Positions 50,891 to 61,871 are shown, numbered from the stretch's first letter. The stretch: DNA of 64,000 nt from Erythroxylum novogranatense (GCA_029891385.1 CM057224.1:7812001-7876000); one strand, 5' to 3'. Numbers and translations: made by a program. Notes: generated by a model not told the origin, from the letters alone.

Positions 50891-51038
50891 ACCCACCTTT
50901 GTACTTGGATTCCATTATTTAGTCTTTCTGGTTTTGTTTTCAGGGTTTCCTAGTGAGTTATGTAACCCACCTTTGTACTTGGATTCCATTATTTAGTCTT
51001 TCTGGTTTTGTTTTCAGGGTTTCCTAGTGAGTTATGTA
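50891..51038. repeat. Perfect 74-bp tandem duplication
   Basis: ACCCACCTTTGTACTTGGAT ... CCTAGTGAGTTATGTA appears at 50891-50964 and again at 50965-51038 without a visible difference, so it is recent. Confidence 0.92.
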
Positions 51039-51445
51039 TTCTGGTAAGACTTACGGGTTCTCAGTAGTCTCTTGTTCTTGAAATTCATGGATTGGTATTC
51101 GGCCAACACATCCTACTAAAGTCTACCATTAGTGATGACTTTTCATTCACTCCTTTGATTGGTGACCTTCATAGAAAAGACGAGTGTGTGTTGCCAAATT
51201 GGAGTTTGTATCTAGACTTAGTCTACGCTTTCAACGGTCAATTGTTGTGTACTTAATAAAAGAGTCAAAATGGGAAATGTTTTCCTTTTCATGATGTGAT
51301 CCAAAGAAGAATAAGATGAGAAATCAAGATTGAATGGTTGGTAGGATGAATTAGTTGTGGGTCATTGAAAACATGGGAAAATCAAAATTCATCAAGGCAA
51401 TATGATAAGGTTAAGGTTAGGACCGGGTATAGGCGAGCTCGGCCC

Positions 51446-51449
<4 letters not shown>

Positions 51450-51476
<27 letters not shown>
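51450..51476. repeat. TA microsatellite
   Basis: Thirteen consecutive TA dinucleotides. Confidence 0.95.
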
Positions 51477-52655
51477 GTTCTTCCTATCATTTAATTAAAA
51501 ATTACCAAAAATATTTTTTTATATAAAATAATGTTATTTTTGAAGTAACAATCAGATTACAAGCTGAGTAAATGATTAGGTCAATTTAAGCTAAAATTGG
51601 ACTAAACTGAACATGTTAGACTAAAATTGACATCCTTAATTACAGTTTAGGTGAGAGAATGACAAGTACTTCGGTCAATATTATGAAGCCTCGTATAGTC
51701 GTATAGAAGTAGAAGTTGATTAGGACTTCAATGAAAAAGTTCCTAGTTTTATGAACTCTTTACACACGGAAGCTTGGCTTTTGTTCTATTTGAGTGTAGA
51801 AAAGCGAAAAATCAATTAACAAGACCCCTGAAAACTTCAATGACAATTCTCTATTTAATACTAAAATGTCCAATCTTGTTTAATGCCCAAATATTAAACA
51901 ATCTCTAAAATGGTTAAAATAATGTCGTTTTGAATATTAAATATGATTGGACAGAATAATATTATTCCGAGGATCTGAACTCTGCAAACTTTGGTAGCTA
52001 AGGAATTAGTTGTAGGTATTGAACATCCTCAAGGGGCAATTCATGTCGAGCATCTCCAGCCCCTTACATACTCATTTTACAAGGTGGGAACAGATGGTAA
52101 TCACATCGAACTGTAAAATCCCACGTTTTTCAATTTGTTAAGGCTTTAGTCTCTATCATTATTTAATAATTAATATTAGAGTTAGGTAGTCGAAACAAAG
52201 TTTGATGTTCATAGACATCCTCTTTTTGGCCTTTAGTTCTCAGAAAAGGAAAAATGAAAGCGATAATGAAAGAATTAGGTGACACTAAACACCTATCGAC
52301 TACATACATTGAACAATGTGTTGAAAGCATAATGTTTTTTTTCATGCAAAATTAATAATTTTACTTAAGTAAAAATATAAACCTCTGTTGATATTTTATT
52401 TATTAAAATTAGCTTTATTATTTTAAATTATAAAATGAATCTTGTAATGTTAAAAATTAAATATATATTTTATATTTTAATGCATTGTGTTATAATGGAT
52501 AGTGTTTATATAAATATAATTATATGTATAATATTCAATTACAATACTAATAGAGAGATGGCCTATTCAAAGTTTATAAATAAGAAAATGGTGCTTCTTC
52601 TTCTCTTTAATATCGTGGATGTCTTAAATTTTACTAAAACATAAGTCGTTTTTGG
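51477..52655. other. AT-rich interval, no gene recognised
   Basis: No coding or structured repeat supported. AAATTGACATCCTTAATT at 51625 could be a worn hAT end. Confidence 0.4.
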
Positions 52656-52659
52656 GGAC

Positions 52660-53420
52660 AAATTTTTTTGTCAATGATAGACAAACAGTTGTCGCAATAA
52701 CTTTTTGATGAAGGTAAAAATTCGTGACATAATTAAATGGTCATTGAAGCCTAATCAGTAAATATTATTTAGTACATTTTCAAAAAATCATCGCCTAACA
52801 TTTTTTGCTCCGATTAGGAATCTGTCACCTAAAAGGATACGCAAGGATAAAAGAAATTGTCGCGAGTGATTTATTATGATGTTTTCTTTTCGTAGCTAAA
52901 CGTTATTAGTTTTGTTAACGAATGCATAAGTAATAATTTTAGAGATGATTTACTTTTGGTAGCAAAATATATTTAGCTATGTTTCCATAACGTAGCTAAA
53001 GGTTATTAGTGACGTTTTAGGAACATAGCTAGAAAGATTTAGAGACAATTTTGTAATTGTAGCTAAAAATTTTGGTTGACAAATTTTGATTTTTACTTTA
53101 ATAATTTATCATTTAATTATAGTAATTGTAACATATTTAATACATCTTATTTTTGTAACATTGTTTGAATTATTGCTGGTAACATTGTTTGAATTATAAT
53201 TAAGTAAACAAAATACAACACAAGTAATTAAAATTAGAAGGATTTTATTAAAATAAATTGTAATTAAATGTTAATTACAAAAGTAAAAAACACTTATGTA
53301 CAAACTAAGGCGACTCCTCATCGTCACTATTACTTATGTACTTTGACCGAAGTATTTCTTTGACCATCATTTTAAGCTTGGTCAACTATGTTTCAATACG
53401 GTCTAATTTTTGTTTATTAT
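52660..53420 (-). mobile_element. En/Spm-type transposon, left (3') part
   Basis: On the minus strand this continues the element at 62967-64000, from which the Sirevirus separates it. It holds the end of the transposase frame (stop at 53307-53305) and then, at about 52660-53060, clustered GTAGCTAAA / TTTAGCTAC and GACGTTTT words typical of subterminal repeats. I could not find a clean CACTA terminus. Confidence 0.6.
53305..53415 (-). pseudogene. En/Spm-type transposase, C-terminal tail
   Basis: Minus strand: KQKLDRIET, a TAG, then LTKLKMMVKEILRSKYIS and SNSDDEESP before a stop at 53305-53307. It joins in the same reading frame to the coiled coil ending KEKLEHN at 62972 once the Sirevirus and one ATTAT copy are set aside. 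An acidic 'NSDDEE' tail is usual in this family. The TAG inside the tail makes it a pseudogene or a slightly shorter protein. Confidence 0.7.
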
Positions 53421-54483
53421 TATTAAGTCAAAATGACGTTACTTATATATAATTTTGATGTATAACAAAGAGTAAAAAAAAACAAAAAACAAAAGCTGAC
53501 GAAGCGACAAAGACGCAGACACAGACGCCAATTGAAAGAACAGACGCAGATGCAAGCAATACAGATAAGCAAAGCAGACGAAGTAATACAGACGAAGAAA
53601 CACAAACATAGATGCAGGCGCACAATAAGACGTAGACGAAGAACGCAGAAGAAATAAACAGACGCAGACACAAAATAAACACAGACGAAGCAACATAGAC
53701 GAAGAACGCAGAAGAAATAAACTGACGCAGACACAAAATAAATATGAGGCGAAGCAACACAGATGCAAAAGAGAAATATGACGCAGATGAGACACAAGAG
53801 TAAAAAGCAGGCGAAGACGCGAATTGAGAAGCGACGCAAGAGTCGATTCGGGTTAGTGATGTAACTCAATGATTAACTGTTTTCGTTAAAAAACAAGAAT
53901 CAAGAAGCGGTTGGAGACGAAGGCTATAAATACAAGTCAAGTCGAAGATTGCAAAGTTAGTTGAAAAATTGCAAATTAGCAGATTTACATCTACGTGATC
54001 GTAAAAAGTATTCTGTGCAAAATAGTTGAGAGCTATTTTATCTGTAATAAGTGTTCAAACACTTATCTCGTGAGAAAGTGGTGCAGATAGCTGCAGAGGC
54101 TAAGTGTGAAAGAATCTTGATTGTAGAGACCTGAAGAGGCTCGTAAAGAATACTTGTAAAAGTTGAAGAGATAGTGAAATCTCAGAAAGAATTCTGAGGA
54201 CTGGACATAGCCCACGGTTTGGGGTGAACTAGGATAAATCACTGTGTCAACTACTCTTACTCTATATCTCTTTTAGATTCAAGTTGTATCATTACTTAAT
54301 TAGTATACAAAGTATTCAAAGTTTTTGATTATTTAGAATCTATCGGAAGTTCTGTAAAAGAATATTATTTCTAACAAATCGTTTTTGAAAGAATTTCAAA
54401 AAAGGGGAATACACAATTCAACCCCCCTTCTCGTGCATTATATATCGTTTTATAAGCATTATATTAACGTGTGATTCACTTCA
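53421..54483 (+). repeat. Sirevirus 5' LTR
   Basis: Begins TATTAAGTCAAAATGAC (the 3' LTR has TG, so TG has become TA here) and ends GTGATTCACTTCA. It is colinear with 61872-62966. The GACGAAG/GCAGACAC-rich left half (53480-53830) contains a 63-bp unit repeated at 53635 and 53698. A possible TATA box, CTATAAATA, lies near 53924. Confidence 0.93.
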
Positions 54484-54485
54484 AT

Positions 54486-54497
54486 TAGTATCAAAGC
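54486..54497 (+). other. Sirevirus primer binding site
   Basis: TAGTATCAAAGC, 10 of 12 bases of the canonical TGGTATCAGAGC, two bases after the 5' LTR. Confidence 0.85.
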
Positions 54498-54540
54498 AAG
54501 GTATGCAAGGATCACTTTAGCAAAGTGTGGATCAAAGATA

Positions 54541-56119
54541 ATGGGGGAATCACATGTATACATTGCAGAAGGAGCCTCAGTCACTAGACCTCCAGCATTC
54601 AATGGAGAAGATTATCATTACTGGAGAGATAGGATGCGGCTATTCATAGAATCTACTCATGTCGACCTTTGGGACGTGATAGAGAACGAACCTTACACAC
54701 TAGTAGATGAAGATGGCAATTCTATTCCACGAATCAGATGGACGGCTGATCAAAAGGCAAGAATACAGCTGAACGCAAAGGCGAAGTTCTTCTTGACCTG
54801 TGCCCTAAGCAGGAGCGAGTATGACAAAGTCCACGGATGCGACACTGCGAAGGAGATGTGGGACACATTGTCCATTGCTCACGAAGGCACAAGCCAAGTT
54901 AAAGAATCCAAGATAAGTATTCTTGTGTACCAAGATTGAACTTTTCAGATGAAAGATGAAGAATCTATTGATCAAATGTTTGGAAGATTTCAAACAATTG
55001 TCAATGGATTGAAAGCTCTTGGAAGAACGACAACAATCAAGATAATGTTGAAAGATCTTAAGAAGTCTTCCAAGAGGTGGAGACCTAAAGTTATCATGTA
55101 CAAAAGCCAAAGATTTGGCGTGCTAAAGCTTGACAAGCTGCTTGGATCCTTGAAGATTCATAAAGTTGAACTCGATGCTGAAGATAAGCCCAAACGGGAT
55201 AAGACGATAGCGTTGAAGGCCGGACAAAAGAATCACAAGACTCAAAGAAGAAGGAAGTTATCAAAAGCATTAAAGATTGAAGAATCAAGGAATGACGACT
55301 CCAGCCAATCAGAACAAGAGTCAAGTGATGAAGACGACGAATTATCTTTCATCTCTAGAAAGATAAGACGCATGTGGAAGAAGAAGTTCAGAGCAAACTA
55401 GACTTTCAAGAAGAATGTTAAAGATGAAGCTAAACCAGAGAAGTCATCTGTCATTTGTTACGAGTGCAATCAGCCTGGACACACAAGTCCGAATGTCCTA
55501 CTCTAAAGAAGAAATCAAAGAAGAGTAGAGAAGGAAAGAAAAGCATGATGGCAACGTGGGAGGACCTAGATTCATCAGAATCAGATACAGGTTCTGAGTC
55601 ATCTGAACATGCAAACATCTGCCTGGTAGACGAGGAAGATAGTGATGAAGAGGTAAAATATGATTACGATAACTTGCATGATGCCTACTCAGAATTGTTA
55701 GAAGATTCTTATGCTATTCTGAAATAGTACAAACTGTTAAAGAAAAAGTATGTAGAAAACATTAGACATACAGAAGTAATAAAGAGAGAAAATATCTGTC
55801 TAAAGAAGAAATTAGAGGAGAAAAAGAAAGTCGAGATGATCGAAGAGATCAATCAATGAAAGCGAGATTTAAGAATGTCACCGATTTAGCTACTTTCACC
55901 GAGAGCACAAAGAAAATGAACGAGATGCTTGAAAAATGTAGACATCCGAGTGATAAAACCGGATTAGGTTTTACAGGCAATAAGTCTCATCCTCATAAGA
56001 ACCCTTTCTTTCAAAAGAGAAACTACATTAAAACTCGTGTTAATCAACGTACTAGTAATATGCATCAAAAGACTCATTATGTGCATGTTACTAACCCTAA
56101 AAGACCCAAGAAAATATGA
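54541..56119 (+). pseudogene. Sirevirus gag
   Basis: Starts at ATG 54541 (MGESHVYIAEG), followed by RPPAFNGEDYHYWRDRM, the Sirevirus gag lead. A TGA at 54937-54939 interrupts the same frame, which resumes directly (TFQMKDEESIDQMFGRF) and runs to a TAG at 55399-55401. The zinc knuckle near 55458-55500 starts C-Y-E-C-x4-H in one frame and finishes KSEC in another, so a single-base shift splits it. Then come an acidic Ser-rich stretch (DSSESDTGSESSEH, DEEDSDEEV), a TAG at 55725, a Lys/Glu coiled coil, and NPKRPKKI before 56119. Four lesions in total; the gene is not functional as it stands. Confidence 0.85.
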
Positions 56120-56154
56120 ATACCAAAAAATAAAATAGTTTCTCCTGCAGATAT

Positions 56155-56684
56155 CCTTCCTTGGAAGATGCGGTAAGCAACATTGGTATTTAGACAGTGG
56201 ATGCTCGCGACATATGACGGGAAGAAGGTCTATGTTCCTAGAGCTTCAGTATTAGAAGGGAGGATCGATAACTTTCGGAGACAACCAATAGGGCAAGATC
56301 ATTGGAATCGGTAAAATAGGTAAAGATTCCTTTGCATGCATAAATAATGTACTGCTTGTTGATGGTCTGAAACATAATTTGATCAGTGTTAGTCAATTGT
56401 GTGATTATGGTTTCATAATCACATTCAATCAAAATCTTTGTGAAGTCAGAAACAAAGATGGGTCTATACTTTTTTCTACCAAGAGAAGAAATAATCTTTA
56501 CAAAATTGATTTAGAAGATTTTCAAAGTCAAAATGTTTCATGTTTTCTGTCTTCTGAAGAAGAAAAACTAATCTGGCATAAAAAGCTAGGTCATGTTTCT
56601 TTTAAACACATTTCAAAATTGGCAAAACATGATTTGGTAAGAGGATTACCAAAAATAAGTTTTGACAAAGAGTTTTTTCTGTGA
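56155..56684 (+). pseudogene. Sirevirus protease and pre-integrase region
   Basis: The aspartic protease active site D-S-G is intact at 56193-56201 (WYLDSGCSRHMTG). A stop follows near 56252, then ITFGDN-like sequence and, from about 56310, [16 protein letters not shown] and [15 protein letters not shown]. The integrase zinc finger begins with LIWHKKLGHVSFKHIS (HxxxxH). The frame shifts in a T-rich run near 56672-56680. Confidence 0.85.
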
Positions 56685-57402
56685 AAATTATTTGAAAGGA
56701 AAACAGATTAAAACTTCTTTTTCTTCTAAAAATTTTGTAACATCATTTAGACCTTTAGATTTGTTACATATGGACTTATTTGGTCCTACAAGGACAATAA
56801 GTATTGGCGGAAAGAAATATGGACTTGTTATTTTTGATGACTTTACTCGATTTTGTTGGATATTGTTTTTATCACACAAAGATGAATCTTTTAAGTGTTT
56901 TAGGACCTTATCCAGAAAGTTACAGAATGAAAAAAGAATGTCTATAGCTAGTATCAGGAGTGACCATGGTGGAGAGTTTGAGAACGAGAAGTTTAGATTA
57001 TTCTGTGAGGAGAATGAAATTTTCCATAATTTTTCTGCTCCCAGGACTCCACAACAAAATGGAGTTGTTGAAAGGAAGAACAGGACGATTCAAGAAATGG
57101 CTAGGACTATGCTTTGTGAGATGAATCTTCCTAAGTACTTCTGGGCAGAAGCGGTGAATACAGCATGCTATATTCATAATAGAATTCTGTTGCGACCCAT
57201 GTTGAAGAAGACTCCTTATGAGTTATGGAATGGAATAAGACCAAACATATCTTACTTTCATCCATTCGGGTGCAAGTGCTCTATTTTGAATACAAAGGAG
57301 CTGTTAGATAAGTTCGATTCAAAGACCATGTCAAGTTTGATGATAGTTCCCAACCCCATAAGGAAAATGATATGGAGAGTGAAGGTCCTTCAAAGAACTT
57401 AG
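56662..57402 (+). pseudogene. Sirevirus integrase
   Basis: Opens in the zinc finger with FFCENYLKGKQIKTSF: the first Cys of the CxxC pair is present, the second is Tyr (TAT), a one-base change. The catalytic triad is complete: Asp in LHMDLFGP, Asp in SIRSDHGGEFE, Glu in NGVVERKNRTIQE. The core runs on to YFHPFGCKCSILNTKELLDK. Just after KFDSK (about 57330) the usual surface block before the RT linker is missing and the frame changes. That suggests a ~100-base deletion joining the integrase C-terminus to the linker (MESEGPSKN). Confidence 0.88.
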
Positions 57403-58310
57403 ACGACACAACAAACACTCCAGCACCAGGTACTCAAGAAGACAAAGTTGAAGATATTCCAGAAACTATTAGACTGAAAAGAGGCTGGAAATATAAAAGT
57501 TCTCATCCAAAAGAGTTGATTATTGGAGAGACCTCAGAAGGAGTAAGGACAAGGTTCAGATTCAGAAGAGAAGCTAATGTGGCTTTTATCTCTGAAATAG
57601 AGCCTAAGAAGGTTGAAGAAGCTCTTCGAGACGAAGCTTGGGTGTTAGCCATGCAAGAGGAGCTGAATAAATTTACTATAAACAATGTGTGGTCTTTAGT
57701 TCTGAAACCTCCTAAGAAATCCATTATAGGAACGAGATGGGTCTTTAAGAATAAGTTAGACGAATCAGGAAGAGTAAGTCGAAATAAGGCTATATTAGTA
57801 GCACAAGGCTATAATCAGCAAGAAGGAATAGATTACAATGAGACATATGCTCCAGTAGCAAGACTTGAAGCCATTAGGATATTGTTGGCATATGCAGTCT
57901 GTCATAATATAAAACTGTTTCAGATGGATGTGAAGAGTGCCTTTCTGAATGGTTTTATAGACGAAGAGGTGTATATTAAGCAACCATCTGGTTTCGAGGA
58001 TGTTAAAAATCCAGACCATGCCTATAGACTTCATAAAGCCTTATACGGCCTGAAGCAAGCTCCTAGAGCTTGGTATGATCGTCTGAGTACTTTTCTCTTA
58101 AAGAATGATTTTAGTAGAGGTCAAGTTGATAAGACTCTCTTTAGGAAGAATTATGAAAATGAATTTATAATTGTACAGATCTATGTTGATGATATTATTT
58201 TTGGTGCTACTTCAAAGAATTTATGCATGAAGTTTGAGAGTCTAATGAAAAATGAATTTGAAATGAGCATGATGGGTGAGTTAAAGTTCTTTCTTGGGTT
58301 TGCAAGTTAA
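57372..58310 (+). pseudogene. Sirevirus reverse transcriptase
   Basis: An open frame of about 310 codons after the linker. Landmarks: EALRDEAWVLAMQEELNKF, NNVWSLV, IIGTRWVFKNKLDESGRVSR, LVAQGYNQQEGIDYNETYAP, FQMDVKSAFLNGFIDEEVY, ALYGLKQAPRAWYDRL, and the catalytic Y-V-D-D at 58182-58193. No stop within the domain. It ends at FFLGFAS where one inserted base (about 58295-58300) shifts the frame out of FFLGLQ. The domain itself looks complete; only its connection to RNase H is broken. Confidence 0.92.
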
Positions 58311-59140
58311 GCAAACCGAAGAGAAAATCTTTATCCATCAACAAAAATATGTGAAAGAATTGTTGAATAAGTTTGATATGCAAAATGTGAAGTCAATGAC
58401 TACTCCGATGCATCCTTCAAACCTTTTGTCGAAAGATGAACTTGGTAAGAAGGTGGATCAAACCTTGTATAGAGGGATAATCGGTTCTTTATTCTATCTT
58501 ACAGCAAGTAGACCTGATATATTATTCAGTGTATGCTTGTGTGCAAGGTTTCAGGCCGATCCTAGAGAGTCTCATTATATTGCTGTTAAGAGGATTATGA
58601 GATATCTCGCAGGTACTACTGATCTTTGCTTAATATTCGAGAAAGGTAAAGATTTCAGGTTAATTAGATATTGCAACGCGGATTATGCCGGAGATAGAAT
58701 CGAAAGAAAGAGCCCAAGTTCAGGATGTCACTTTCTTGGTTCAAACTTAGTTTCATGGTTAAGCAAGAGACAAAGCTCAATTGCACTATCAACTGCCGAA
58801 GCAGAGTATATGTCTGCCGCAAGCTGTTGTTCACAAACTTTGTGGATCAAATATCAACTTGAAGACTATTAAGTTTAAGAAGAGGAGATTCCAATCTATT
58901 GTGACAACACCAGTGCAATCAATTTGTCAAAGAATCCGATTCAGCATTCGAGAGTGAAACACATCGAAGTCAGACATCACTTCTTGAGAGACTATGTTCA
59001 GAGGAAGGTGGTTAAACTCCAGTTCATTGAAACAGAGTATCAGTGGGCAGACATCTTCACTAAACCACTGACTGAAGAACGATTCTAGAAGATCAGACGC
59101 AACCTTAACATGGTTATGTTAAGCGAACAGTCAGGCTAAA
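58294..59140 (+). pseudogene. Sirevirus RNase H
   Basis: Continues from RT in the +1 frame: VKQTEEKIFIHQQKYVKELL, SLFYLTASRPDILFSVCLCA, then RNase H proper with [52 protein letters not shown] and [14 protein letters not shown]. The acidic active-site residues are present. TAA at 58870-58872 (after QLEDY) and TAG near 59088 interrupt the frame. It is followed by about 260 bases with no coding before the extra ORF. Confidence 0.88.
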
Positions 59141-59401
59141 AGGACGTTAAAATTAACGGCGTCAAAAAAAGTGAATTACAGCTGGTAACTTCTCTGACAA
59201 GAAAGTTTTGGAGGGAAACGCTTCACGATCTTTAGAATCCCAACGATTCTAGGGCACGCGTGATAAGACTCTTCAAGTAGCCTGAAGTGGAAATCATTGC
59301 GGTTACTCTCATCTCTAGATGGTTCATCTTGTTTTCCAAATTCTCTCAATCATCCTACCCTAGAAGAAAAGCTTACCAGAAACAGTTTTCGTTCTGAAAC
59401 A
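59141..59401 (+). other. Spacer between pol and the extra ORF
   Basis: 261 bases. The frame of the extra ORF is open upstream to 59297 but has no ATG before 59402. AGGTACGGGAA and GTAG-type words near 59273 and 59510 could be splice sites for a subgenomic mRNA, but nothing here decides this. Confidence 0.4.
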
Positions 59402-61108
59402 ATGGAGGCAACTATGATATTGGAAAGGCATGTGGATTTCGAGTCGTTAAGGAAGGATGGTATGGACATAGAACCTAAAATTGAAAGAGCTGGTTGGAGG
59501 AATTTTTTTCAGGTACGGGAACCAGTCTATACTGACGAGGTGTATGAGTTTTGGAAGAATGCTCAACTTGTAGACAACACTATTGTATCCTCAGTAGACG
59601 GTATATCTGTTGTTGTGACTAAGGAGCTGATAAGGATGGTGACTGATTGTCCATCGATTGGTGAGACTCTGTCAACCAAGGCTAAGTGGATGACAATGGT
59701 AAATATGAGGGAAGAAGATGTCAGCAGACAGTTGTATGGAGTGAATGACCCTTCGGAGAGGAAGATTTCGAGTCTAGTCCCAAAAGCTAGGGTTCTTCAT
59801 GCAATTTTGTTTAATTGCATTTTACCCAGAGTAGGTTCAAGGCATTTGGTAACCACTCTGGATGAACAATGTTTGTTCTACCTATTGAATCGCAGTCCTA
59901 TTGACTTACCCTTCTTAATCTTACATTATATGATTAAGGGGATGAAGGATACAAACAACTATCCTTATGGCATGCTTCTTACAAGGATTTTTAAGGAATC
60001 CGGAATCCTTCTACACAGAGGAAATAGAAGGATTGTACCTGTGAAGAGTAAAATTGACTCAGTCACGATACGACGAATGGGTCTGAGGACAGTGAGTCAA
60101 GTAGAAGCAGACTCTTCAAGGAGAACTAGAACTGAGGGGGAGCGATTGTTAAAGAATTCTCCAACAACATGTTCTAGATCTCATGGAAGTGTGAGTATGC
60201 CAATAGAAGAAAGGAGAAGACTTCATAAAAGGCCCTTGTTGAAACAGGCATGTCCTAGAGAAGAGTATGATGTTACTCGGAGGATAGATGATGGTGCGAC
60301 AAAAAGAAAAGGAGAGAATCTCTTGGGTGAAATTACTAAGAAATCAAGGAGATCACCAAGGATTCGAACCCTAAGGCAACAAGAGGAGAGAAGAACCAGA
60401 GAGCAGGAACAAGAAGAAGCCTCTGGATCCAGTGCACAAAGGGCAAAGGTAACAAGATCTCTCGTCTCAATTTTGGAGGAAGAATCAGCCAAACAGAGCA
60501 AGGAGACTGAGAAGAAGAGAAAACTGGAGTCTGAGACACAGAAGTCTCAAGTGAAGAAAACTCCAATAATAAAAACTAAAGTGGTTAGTCGAAGGAGGAG
60601 TTTGTCTACTCCTGTGGAAGCTAATCAAGAGAAGAATACTCCCATTGTTGAGCAACCGGAGGAACTAGTTGAGCCTAACCTGGTTCAGCCTACTCCTGTC
60701 GATAATCAACAAGAAGTCACAGCAGATCTGAGTTCAGTGCAGGTACCATTGAAGAAATCTGATGAACCTAGTCTGGTCGTTCATAACTATTCCGAATTTT
60801 TAAGAAAGGATAAGTTTGAAGTCAGACTGGTTGAAGTGGTGACAAGGAGGAGTACTGCAATTGCTATCTGCAGTCAACCTACAAGGCAAATAAAGGTTGT
60901 CTTACAACCTATTATGATAAATAGTGAGACATTGCACATATTGAATAAAGACGAAAGGAACTTCTATGATACCTTAAGGTATGTTGCTACAAGGCCATAT
61001 CCTACGAAAATGTCTTCTCGACCGTGCACTATTTATCCGATCCACGTAGCGATCGATAATAAAGGTTGTACCAGACATTCAGCCACGATATCCCTTGGAT
61101 TTGAATAA
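59402..61108 (+). CDS. Sirevirus extra ORF (plant-transposon-protein-like; 'env-like' position)
   Basis: ATG at 59402 (MEATMILERHVDFESLRKDG), open for 568 codons. Residues ~15-210 form a globular block: IERAGWRNFFQVREPVYTDE, VYEFWKNAQL, VVVTKELIRMVTDCPS, ARVLHAILFNCILPRVGSR, LNRSPIDLPFLILHYMIKGM. From memory this matches the 'putative plant transposon protein' domain of plant retroelements. Residues ~240-440 are highly basic and charged (TKRKGENLLGEITKKSRRSP, RQQEERRTREQEQEEASG, KKRKLESETQKSQVKK), with nuclear-localisation-like clusters. A Pro/Val/Glu-rich stretch follows. No N-terminal signal peptide and no transmembrane segment can be seen. The TAA at 61106 comes from a frameshift near 61090: sequence continues in another frame at 61095-61328 and, after more breaks, in LRGEVNKIKETMNDLKKMM (61577 on), a short coiled coil ending at 61665. 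Position matches the SIRE1 env-like ORF; function unknown. Confidence 0.75.
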   Translation: MEATMILERHVDFESLRKDGMDIEPKIERAGWRNFFQVREPVYTDEVYEFWKNAQLVDNTIVSSVDGISVVVTKELIRMVTDCPSIGETLSTKAKWMTMVNMREEDVSRQLYGVNDPSERKISSLVPKARVLHAILFNCILPRVGSRHLVTTLDEQCLFYLLNRSPIDLPFLILHYMIKGMKDTNNYPYGMLLTRIFKESGILLHRGNRRIVPVKSKIDSVTIRRMGLRTVSQVEADSSRRTRTEGERLLKNSPTTCSRSHGSVSMPIEERRRLHKRPLLKQACPREEYDVTRRIDDGATKRKGENLLGEITKKSRRSPRIRTLRQQEERRTREQEQEEASGSSAQRAKVTRSLVSILEEESAKQSKETEKKRKLESETQKSQVKKTPIIKTKVVSRRRSLSTPVEANQEKNTPIVEQPEELVEPNLVQPTPVDNQQEVTADLSSVQVPLKKSDEPSLVVHNYSEFLRKDKFEVRLVEVVTRRSTAIAICSQPTRQIKVVLQPIMINSETLHILNKDERNFYDTLRYVATRPYPTKMSSRPCTIYPIHVAIDNKGCTRHSATISLGFE

Positions 61109-61665
61109 GGAGAAATCGAAACTTTTTCTTGAAGAAGAAGTTTGTGATGATATATCTGCAGATCAGATTGAAGAAGAAGTGCGGAAAATTAATGAGGCAT
61201 GCGCTTCTAAAGAGACTAATGGAGGAGCAAGTTGTAGCTATACTGATAAGAAAGAAGACTGTCCAGTAAGGGGAAGATTAGTCACAGGGACCTTCATTGA
61301 ATTCTCGGCAGACGATTCTGCGTATTAGACCCTTATCTAATACATCGCCTATCAAGTGAAGGCATACCCTTGCAAGGAAGACGATTCTTGATGCTACTGC
61401 TTCCTATGACTTAGATATTCCAGAGTCAAGAGTATTCATTCATCCACCCACATTTGCGATTAATGAAAACTATGTTCCATCCTCGGACGCATATGCTACA
61501 ACAATTGCGTTCACTTCACTCTCCGAACATAATGATCAATCCTTATCACCGTTTGCCTCTCAAGCAGAAATCAGTTAATTACGTGGAGAAGTAAACAAGA
61601 TAAAGGAGACGATGAATGATCTGAAGAAAATGATGACAGGACTGTTGAAGAGTCATCGTCATTAA
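61095..61665 (+). pseudogene. C-terminal continuation of the extra ORF, frameshifted
   Basis: 61095-61328 (DLNKEKSKLFLEEEVCDD, DQIEEEVRKINEACAS, GRLVTGTFIEFSADDSAY) is acidic, like the tail of such ORFs. It is followed by a stop and, in a further frame, ATASYDLDIPESRVFIHPP and FTSLSEHNDQSLSPFAS. A TAA near 61576 precedes VNKIKETMNDLKKMMTGLLK and a stop at 61663-61665. The pieces form a plausible continuous tail in the ancestral element. Confidence 0.55.
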
Positions 61666-61683
61666 TCATTTTTTATTATAACA

Positions 61684-61871
61684 AATAGGGGGAGAAGAGA
61701 ATGAGCAGAAGAGGAATGGAAAATGTCATTTTAAGGGTGTGATTGAAGGAGCTGAAGAGGAAGGAAAAAGAAGAAGATTTTTGTTGAAGATAAGTTTTTT
61801 TTTTCCTTTTCATACATTGTATTTTGTTTTCTTGATTGTATATAATTTGTTATCATCAAAAAGGGGGAGAT
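61684..61871 (+). promoter_or_regulatory. Two polypurine tracts upstream of the 3' LTR
   Basis: ATAGGGGGAGAAGAGAATGA (61685-61704) and AAAAGGGGGAGAT (61859-61871), the second abutting the LTR. Repeated purine tracts with the AGGGGGAG core are a reported hallmark of Sireviruses. The proximal one should prime plus-strand synthesis. Confidence 0.8.

Noticed and set aside
53423..53869. Three overlapping Cys/Leu/Phe-rich minus-strand frames, also at 61731-62304
   Set aside because: They are antisense readings of the GACGAAG/GCAGACAC repeats of the Sirevirus LTR and occur in both LTRs.
60130..60150. AGGGGGAGCG inside the Sirevirus extra ORF as a third purine tract
   Set aside because: It is within an open coding frame and 1.7 kb from the LTR; could be chance, so it was not listed as a primer site.
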